Positions 1 to 4,409 of a stretch of DNA of 9,795 nt are shown piece by piece. Numbering within the stretch: the stretch's first letter is position 1; each line of letters begins with the position of its first letter. Origin of the DNA: JAFGHJ01 sp964534175 (GTDB lineage Bacteria; Hydrothermota; UBA3072); the NCBI GenBank assembly GCA_964534175.1, contig CAZHNS010000044.1, positions 1 to 9,795 on the forward strand. Direction: 5' to 3'. The translations under genes were made by a program, and so were the position numbers. The notes below the pieces were generated by a model, which saw nothing but the letters and a program-made list of their open reading frames with translations, was not told the DNA's origin and ran no database searches.

Positions 1-146
1 TTTTCTTTTTCTTTTGCTTTTTCGATAACGATTTTCATAGAATACTGAAACATATTGTACGATATCTCAAGCATTTCTGAAACAATATTTTCAGCTTCTT
101 CAACCAATCCCGGACTTCTTAAAATTTCTGAAAACCACTTAAACAT
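1..146 (-). CDS. Probable PhoU-like domain protein, N-terminal part only
   Basis: The gene starts with ATG at 146-144 and runs off the left edge; 48 codons are visible. A strong ribosome site, GGGAGG at 156-151, lies just upstream, inside the last codons of the Na/Pi gene. That gene's stop (150-148) is one base before this ATG, so the two are almost certainly co-translated. The visible part begins MFKWFSEILRSPGLVEEA and continues with amphipathic helix rich in Glu, Met and Lys and no membrane segment. This fits the first helices of PhoU-like proteins, which often follow or are fused to the C-terminus of Na+/phosphate symporters and are thought to sense or control phosphate uptake. The position supports this call more than the sequence does, since no diagnostic PhoU metal motif is in view. 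It could be another small helical cytosolic protein. Confidence 0.5.
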   Translation of the reverse strand, partial: MFKWFSEILRSPGLVEEAENIVSEMLEISYNMFQYSMKIVIEKAKEKE

Positions 147-147
147 T

Positions 148-1248
148 TTACCTCCCAATAACAAATATAGCTATAACAGGTATTATTATAAATATAGCTA
201 TAATATAAATAAATGCAAGTAATCTTTTCTTACCCGAGAGTTCTCCCGTTTTCTTAGCGAGAGAAATTGGAATTTTTCTTAAAGGATACCACACCGATAT
301 ACCGAACAGGTTAAAAATAGAGTGAGATAAGGCTACTGTTATAGCATTTACGTTCCCGGTTACAATGGCAGCCAAAATCGCGGTTACTGTCGTCCCCAAA
401 TTCGCACCCAGTGTATAAGGAAATATTTTTTCTATTGTTGTAAGCTGAGTTCCAACCAGAGAAACGACCAAAGAAGTAGTTATTGAACTCGATTGAACAA
501 AAGCGGTTAGCCCTAATCCAAGAATCCCTGCGGTTAACGCATTCCTAAAAAGGTAATGGTCTATAAGAGATTCAAATTTCTCGGCGGAAGCTCTCCTTAG
601 AAATTTCACGAAAAAGGTTATGGCAAAAATAACGAGACCCAAAGACACAAATGCTAAAATTATGTAATGTTGCCCAAACAAACTCATTATTTTACCCGAA
701 ACAGGATCAATTATTGAATCCAGCGGGGATTCGAAGGTCAGGCCTTCTTTTCCCAGCAGGAAATCTGTCATAAAAAGTGAGAGACGTTCGATGGGGTGAA
801 ATAACAACTCTATAGGTAGAAAAATAATAACGGATAAGATATTAAAAATATCATGAACGATAGCTGCAGGAAAAGCTTTGGAAAATTCCTTTTCAACCGA
901 AAAATGACCGAAAGAAGCAATTACACAGGTAATTGTGGTTCCTATATTGGCACCCATAACAATTGGAATAGAATTGGAAACCGTCAAGGTACCCGCAGCC
1001 ACAAAGCCCACAGTTATAGAAGTCGTAACAGAACTGGACTGTATTATTGCTGTTGCGAGCATCCCTATAAATAATCCAGTGAAAGGATTTGAGGTAGTAC
1101 TTATAAGTATTCTGGCAAACCCTGTACCGAAACCTTTTAAAGAACAGCTTAAAAGTTCTACTCCTAACAGAAAAAGGTAAAGAAAAAATAACGGAAAACA
1201 AACATCAGACAAGATTTTAAATGCTGTCTTGTGTTTGTGGTACAACAC
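148..1248 (-). CDS. Na+/phosphate symporter family protein (Na/Pi cotransporter, two QSSS repeats)
   Basis: A 366-residue inner-membrane protein expected to import phosphate, or a similar anion, with sodium. It shows the two-fold repeat of this family. QSSS at 70-73 is followed by GANIGTT at 99-105, and QSSS at 252-255 by GANLGTT at 281-287. Each half then has a matching helix motif, HDIFN at 132-136 and HSIFNLFG at 309-316. Hydrophobic segments cover about 15-35, 55-110, 128-150, 193-215, 235-295 and 343-364. Many relatives carry a fused C-terminal PhoU-like domain. This one stops after the last membrane helix, and a separate small gene follows one base later. The start is GTG (1248-1246) with AGAGGA nine bases upstream. 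The gene lies 39 bases downstream of tRNA-Asn with no terminator between them. The family call is firm; the substrate is inferred. Confidence 0.9.
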   Translation of the reverse strand: MLYHKHKTAFKILSDVCFPLFFLYLFLLGVELLSCSLKGFGTGFARILISTTSNPFTGLFIGMLATAIIQSSSVTTSITVGFVAAGTLTVSNSIPIVMGANIGTTITCVIASFGHFSVEKEFSKAFPAAIVHDIFNILSVIIFLPIELLFHPIERLSLFMTDFLLGKEGLTFESPLDSIIDPVSGKIMSLFGQHYIILAFVSLGLVIFAITFFVKFLRRASAEKFESLIDHYLFRNALTAGILGLGLTAFVQSSSITTSLVVSLVGTQLTTIEKIFPYTLGANLGTTVTAILAAIVTGNVNAITVALSHSIFNLFGISVWYPLRKIPISLAKKTGELSGKKRLLAFIYIIAIFIIIPVIAIFVIGR

Positions 1249-1281
1249 CTAACTTATTCCTCTTTTTAAATCAAAACTTAA

Positions 1282-1287
1282 ATTATA
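1282..1287 (-). promoter_or_regulatory. Possible -10 box for the Na/Pi gene, abutting the tRNA end
   Basis: A perfect TATAAT (1287-1282, minus strand) begins on the base after the tRNA discriminator. No good -35 box lies 16-18 bases upstream, because that stretch is the tRNA T-arm. It may be a weak internal promoter or only AT-rich chance sequence. Read-through from the tRNA promoter is the alternative. Confidence 0.25.
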
Positions 1288-1359
1288 CTCCCCGGGCAGG
1301 ACTCGAACCTGCAACATCCTGATTAACAGTCAGGCGCTCTTCCTTTGAGCTACCGAGGA
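1288..1359 (-). tRNA. tRNA-Asn (anticodon GTT)
   Basis: A complete cloverleaf can be folded by hand. The acceptor stem is TCCTCGG with CCGGGGA (one T-G pair). Positions 8-9 are TA. The D-stem is GCTC/GAGC with loop AAAGGAA. The anticodon stem is CCTGA/TCAGG with loop CTGTTAA, giving anticodon GTT for asparagine. The variable loop is ATGTT, and the T-stem GCAGG/CCTGC has loop TTCGAGT. The discriminator is G, the expected identity base for tRNA-Asn. CCA is not encoded, so the 3' end must be added by nucleotidyltransferase. No intron and no mismatched stem pairs are visible. It lies between the NYN gene and the Na/Pi gene. Confidence 0.96.
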
Positions 1360-1367
1360 TTGACGAT

Positions 1368-1395
1368 AACATAACAATAAGAACCCTTTTGTCAA
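1368..1395 (-). promoter_or_regulatory. Sigma-70-type promoter for tRNA-Asn
   Basis: On the minus strand a perfect -35 TTGACA (1395-1390) is followed after 16 bases by TATGTT (1373-1368). The expected transcription start is about 1361, one or two bases before the mature tRNA 5' end at 1359. The TGA stop codon of the NYN gene (1394-1392) lies inside the TTGACA box, so promoter and coding end overlap. Box quality, spacing and position agree well with a tRNA promoter. Confidence 0.65.
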
Positions 1396-1892
1396 CCTGC
1401 TCGGACGATATCTTTTATTTCGTCCAAGTTTTCAAATTCGTCTGACGCTCTTATAATCTCTATAGCCGTTGGCCCTCTACCCGGACCTATAAGAAGAATT
1501 TTCTTACCCCTTCTGCTTAAATAATGGATTAAAGGCTCAAAATCGCTATCTCCTGTTACAATAACGATTTCATCGACATAGTCTGACATTGCGACTATTT
1601 CCAGAGCCATTTCCACGTCCATATTGGCTTTTACCGTACCATCCGGTCTATCTTTTGCCATCTTGCTCAGGACCCTGTAGCCGGAAAGAGAAATTGCATC
1701 AATTAATTTCAACCTGTTTTCATCCAATTCTCTTAAAGGAATCAATGCTGTATATTTAATAATTTCGCCATCTTCCTTTTTATACTTATCCACAAGGTGT
1801 TGTTTTAACTTGTCATATCTTATCTCAGCGCCCTGTTTCTCAAAAACCTGCTGTATATTCTGTACATCAATAAATACTGCAATTTTTTTCAT
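1392..1892 (-). CDS. NYN domain protein (LabA/DUF88 family, PIN-like fold)
   Basis: A 166-residue cytosolic protein consisting of one NYN/LabA-like domain, a PIN-like fold usually linked to RNA cleavage. The acidic cluster expected for metal binding is present: D9 and N12 in FIDVQN, D92 and E94 in MDVEMALE, and D115 and D117 in TGDSDF. The C-terminal third (RRGKKILLIGPG, about 127-138) matches the family's nucleotide-binding-like strand-loop. Nuclease activity is therefore plausible but has not been shown for most LabA-type proteins. The start is ATG 1892-1890 with AGGAGG four bases upstream. A perfect palindrome lies directly above the ribosome site and a candidate promoter about 110 bases upstream. 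The stop codon overlaps the tRNA-Asn promoter. The family call is sure; the target is unknown. Confidence 0.9.
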   Translation of the reverse strand: MKKIAVFIDVQNIQQVFEKQGAEIRYDKLKQHLVDKYKKEDGEIIKYTALIPLRELDENRLKLIDAISLSGYRVLSKMAKDRPDGTVKANMDVEMALEIVAMSDYVDEIVIVTGDSDFEPLIHYLSRRGKKILLIGPGRGPTAIEIIRASDEFENLDEIKDIVRAG

Positions 1893-1902
1893 AATTCCTC
1901 CT

Positions 1903-1918
1903 GAGTTGCATGCAACTC
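1903..1918. promoter_or_regulatory. Perfect 16-bp palindrome upstream of the NYN gene (possible operator)
   Basis: GAGTTGCATGCAACTC is a perfect inverted repeat with no spacer. On the minus strand it ends four bases before the end of the AGGAGG region of the NYN gene, and the hexamer CAGGAG occurs on both sides of it. In RNA it could form a six-pair stem with a CATG loop. It lies downstream of the candidate promoter at 2002-2028, where a repressor or leader structure could act. Its function is inferred from symmetry and position only. Confidence 0.45.
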
Positions 1919-2001
1919 CTGGTAATTTTTTTACTCTTAATTTTTCTCCAAATCCTTCTCAGTCGAATATCGAACCTTAGATAATTACTCTTAAAGATAC
2001 A

Positions 2002-2028
2002 ATGATATAAATAATTCGTATTTGTCAA
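2002..2028 (-). promoter_or_regulatory. Candidate promoter for the NYN gene
   Basis: On the minus strand a perfect -35 TTGACA (2028-2023) is followed by TATCAT (2007-2002) after 15 bases, which is shorter than ideal. Transcription would start near 1995 and give a leader of about 100 bases that contains the 16-bp palindrome. The -35 box is convincing; the choice of -10 is uncertain. Confidence 0.4.
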
Positions 2029-2046
2029 GGTGGGGATTTAATATAA

Positions 2047-2085
2047 AATGTTATGCGTATGTTTGCCAAACGTTTATAAAACATT
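2047..2085. other. Weak nested inverted repeats in the folC-NYN gap
   Basis: The outer arms are AATGTT (2047-2052) and AACATT (2080-2085). Inside them lies the short symmetric site GTTTGCCAAAC (2061-2071). The element follows folC on the minus strand and might be a poor terminator, since its U-rich tail there is interrupted. The inner site could instead be an operator. The stems are short, so this is only a candidate. Confidence 0.2.
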
Positions 2086-2094
2086 AATTTTTTT

Positions 2095-2127
2095 CAATTA
2101 ACCAATCAACTAATTAACTAATTTAAC
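2095..2127. repeat. Degenerate 8-bp tandem repeat across the folC stop
   Basis: Four units run in a row on the plus strand: CAATTAAC, CAATCAAC, TAATTAAC and a nine-base variant TAATTTAAC. The array contains the last codons and the stop of folC. On the minus strand it places TAA or TAG triplets in several frames. It is most likely slippage-derived low-complexity sequence. Confidence 0.5.
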
Positions 2128-3357
2128 ATTTTTTAGGGCTTCTCCAACAAGATAAAAAGAGCCGGTTACAATTATTATATCTGCCTTCGAGGCATCTTTG
2201 ATTGCTATCTTTATATCTTTTTCTACTACACCGGTCGTGTCAGCCATCTCCATACCTGTTTGCATTATAGCTTTTTTTATCTCATCAAGTGGCGTTTTTC
2301 TGATGTATGATATCTCGGTAGGATAAATTTTTTTTACGATGGGTTTTATTGCTTTTAGCATACCTCTAACATCTTTGTTGGATAAACATGAGAAAACAAG
2401 CAGAACTTTTTTGTTGTAAATTTTACGGATGGTTTTTCCTAAAGCTTTAATCGAGGCAACATTATGAGCTCCATCAAGAATTATACGCGGATTTTTCGAT
2501 ATAATCTGAAAACGTCCCGGTATTTTTAAATTCAAGAGAGTTTCGTTTAGTTTCTTATTGCTTAATTTAATACCCGCTTTTCTGCATGCTGCAATTGCCA
2601 GAGAACAATTTAAAGCCTGAACTTCTCCGATTAAACTGGTGGTGTATTTTTCTTCATCTAATTCAAAACCTGTATGGTTTTCATCTAACGAAATCACTCT
2701 GTAATCCTTTACGAATTCTATGTTTCCTTTGACTTCTTCATTTAATATTTTCTCTACTCCCTCACTTTGTGGAGCCGAAATATTTATTTTTCTCTTTCTC
2801 AAAATCTTCGCTTTTTCACTCGCTATTTCTTCGAGGGTACCCCCGAGTATTTCAGTATGGTCAAAGCTTATAGATGTTATTATTGATACATCGGGGCTGA
2901 AAACATTTGTCGCATCCAGTCTCCCTCCAAGTCCCACCTCGAAAATAGAATAGTCTACTTCTTCCCTTGAAAATAGTAGAAAAGCCATAGTTGTTAAAGT
3001 TTCAAATACGGATAAATTGCTATTACTTTCCGATATTTCTTCTATAAGTGAGGCAAACTTGGCTTTTGCAATAGGTTTTCCGTTTACTTTTACCCTTTCT
3101 CTATAAGAAATTAAATGAGGAGAAGTAAAAAGCCCTGTCTTATAGACGGCTTTCCTGCAAATCGATTCTAAAATATGAGCGGTAGAACCTTTGCCTTTTG
3201 TTCCTCCTATCAAAAATCCCCTTAATTTTTCATGCGGATTACCAAAAAACTTTAACTGTCCCCTAAAAGGGGCCAGGGATTTTTCATATTTTATCTGGGG
3301 TTTTTTCTCTCTATCGGCTAAGGAAGATAAATACTTAAGGGACTGATTATAATCCAA
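2110..3357 (-). CDS. folC: Folylpolyglutamate synthase / dihydrofolate synthase
   Basis: A 415-residue cytosolic ATP-dependent ligase of the Mur ligase superfamily that adds glutamate to dihydropteroate and/or tetrahydrofolate. The motifs appear in family order: P-loop GGTKGKGST (51-59), TSPHL (78-82), FEVGLGGRLDATN (139-151), SFDHTEILG (164-172), SEKAKI (180-185) with the lysine position normally carbamylated, PGRFQ (280-284), DGAHN (295-299) and a C-terminal TGSFYLVGE (398-406). The P-loop has Lys where GTNGKGS is usual. Length is normal. The start is TTG (3357-3355). No other start fits, because the frame upstream closes at 3396-3394 without an ATG or GTG. The nearest ribosome site, GGAG, is about 15 bases away, so translation probably depends on coupling to pdxJ, which ends ten bases upstream. 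Whether it has both activities cannot be read from sequence. Confidence 0.95.
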   Translation of the reverse strand: MDYNQSLKYLSSLADREKKPQIKYEKSLAPFRGQLKFFGNPHEKLRGFLIGGTKGKGSTAHILESICRKAVYKTGLFTSPHLISYRERVKVNGKPIAKAKFASLIEEISESNSNLSVFETLTTMAFLLFSREEVDYSIFEVGLGGRLDATNVFSPDVSIITSISFDHTEILGGTLEEIASEKAKILRKRKINISAPQSEGVEKILNEEVKGNIEFVKDYRVISLDENHTGFELDEEKYTTSLIGEVQALNCSLAIAACRKAGIKLSNKKLNETLLNLKIPGRFQIISKNPRIILDGAHNVASIKALGKTIRKIYNKKVLLVFSCLSNKDVRGMLKAIKPIVKKIYPTEISYIRKTPLDEIKKAIMQTGMEMADTTGVVEKDIKIAIKDASKADIIIVTGSFYLVGEALKNVKLVN

Positions 3358-3367
3358 ATTGAACTTT

Positions 3368-4075
3368 TTACACTCCGAGTAAAATCCTTTCTTTCATTTC
3401 AGAAACGGCTCTTTCAATTCCAACTATAAGAGAACGGGCAATAATTGAATGACCAATATTCAACTCACTAATTTCTTCGATTTCAACGATATATCCGACA
3501 TTTTGCAAGTTTAAACCATGACCGGCATGGACCTCCAAACCAAGAGTAATACCCACCTGTGCAGCTTCCTCAATTTTCCGAAAGGCTGCTTCAGTGGGGT
3601 TATCACACCAGCTTCCCGTATTCAATTCTACAGCGTCGGCTCCCAGTTTAGCAGAAAGCTCCACCATTTCTTTCTCCGGTTCTACGAAAAAAGTGACTTT
3701 TACTCCGGAATCTTTAAATTCATCAGTAGCTTTTTCTATCTCACCCTTAACCTTCCTAACATCAAGGCCGCCCTCGGTAGTTATTTCTTCAGGACGTTCG
3801 GGCACAAGGCAGACCCAATCAGGTTTAACGGACTTTAGAAAAGCTCTGATTTCTTTATCCAGAGAACATTCCACATTGAGATGAGTTTTTACTAACTCCT
3901 TTAATATTTTTATATCCCTCTCTTTTATGTGTCTTCTATCTACCCTTATATGACAGGTTATTCCATCAGCACCTGAAGATTCGGCAAGCAAGGCCGCTTC
4001 CACAGGGTCCGGATAATTTGTTCCACGGGCTTCTCTTATTGTAGCTATATGATCGACATTAACGCCCAATCTCAT
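3368..4075 (-). CDS. pdxJ: Pyridoxine 5'-phosphate synthase
   Basis: A 235-residue TIM-barrel enzyme that condenses 3-amino-2-oxopropyl phosphate with 1-deoxy-D-xylulose 5-phosphate to make pyridoxine 5'-phosphate, the last step of the DXP-dependent vitamin B6 route. Family signatures are all present: NVDHIATIREARGTNYPDP (6-24), CHIRVDRRHI (41-50), NVECSL (67-72) with the catalytic Glu, PERPEEITTEGGLDV (92-106), HAGHGLN (183-189) and NIGHSIIARSL (206-216). Length is normal. The ATG (4075-4073) is one base after the stop of the cyclic-nucleotide-binding gene. AGGAAG lies 13 bases upstream, too far to be a good ribosome site, so translational coupling is likely. No other DXP-route B6 gene, such as pdxA, is in the window. 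Confidence 0.97.
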   Translation of the reverse strand: MRLGVNVDHIATIREARGTNYPDPVEAALLAESSGADGITCHIRVDRRHIKERDIKILKELVKTHLNVECSLDKEIRAFLKSVKPDWVCLVPERPEEITTEGGLDVRKVKGEIEKATDEFKDSGVKVTFFVEPEKEMVELSAKLGADAVELNTGSWCDNPTEAAFRKIEEAAQVGITLGLEVHAGHGLNLQNVGYIVEIEEISELNIGHSIIARSLIVGIERAVSEMKERILLGV

Positions 4076-4076
4076 T

Positions 4077-4409
4077 TTAAGTATACAACTTCCTGTTTGT
4101 TTCTCTTAACCTTTTTATTAGAGATTTAACCAGATGATAAATCATAGGATTTTCCTGTAATTTTTCTTCAAGCTCTTCTACTGCAAGGACAGAAACAGTT
4201 GTGTTTTCGATGGCAACAGCCGTAGCGCTCCTAGGGCGTCTGTCAAGAGCGCCCATTTCACCTAAAAAATCTCCGGTTTTTAAATCGGTTATCCAGCTTC
4301 CTTTCTTTGTTATCCTTACTCTTCCCTCTCGGATCAAAAACATTTCTTTAGGTACATCTCCTTCTGAAATCAGAACCTCTCCCACTTTGAAATGTTTTGT
4401 TTTATCCAT
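4077..4409 (-). CDS. Stand-alone cyclic nucleotide-binding domain protein
   Basis: A 110-residue protein made of a single cNMP-binding (CRP/CAP-type) beta-roll with its C-terminal helix. The N-terminal FKVGEVLISEGD (7-18) is the classic first strands. The phosphate-binding cassette LGEMGALDRRPRSATAV (49-65) keeps Gly50-Glu51 and Arg60-Ser61-Ala62, so it should be able to bind a cyclic nucleotide. There is no DNA-binding helix-turn-helix, membrane segment or enzyme domain, so it must act through a partner or by dosage. The ATG at 4409-4407 is preferred because AGGAGG (4420-4415) sits five bases upstream. An in-frame ATG at 4442-4440 would add 11 residues but has no ribosome site. The start overlaps the secDF stop as TAATG, and pdxJ follows after one base. 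The ligand and partner are unknown. Confidence 0.88.
   Translation of the reverse strand: MDKTKHFKVGEVLISEGDVPKEMFLIREGRVRITKKGSWITDLKTGDFLGEMGALDRRPRSATAVAIENTTVSVLAVEELEEKLQENPMIYHLVKSLIKRLRETNRKLYT

Noticed and set aside
853..1201. Open frames on both strands within the Na/Pi gene
   Set aside because: They are frame shadows of the transporter; the transporter frame carries the repeated QSSS and GAN-GTT motifs.
1303..1345. tRNA-Asn as an integration (attachment) site
   Set aside because: No integrase gene or repeated tRNA 3' end is seen in the window, and the neighbouring genes are housekeeping.
3518..3884. Two overlapping plus-strand open frames inside pdxJ
   Set aside because: They are antisense to a well-conserved enzyme gene and show no family motif.
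4077..4409. CRP/FNR-type transcription factor
   Set aside because: The protein ends after the beta-roll and its helix; there is no helix-turn-helix domain and no frameshifted remnant of one before pdxJ.
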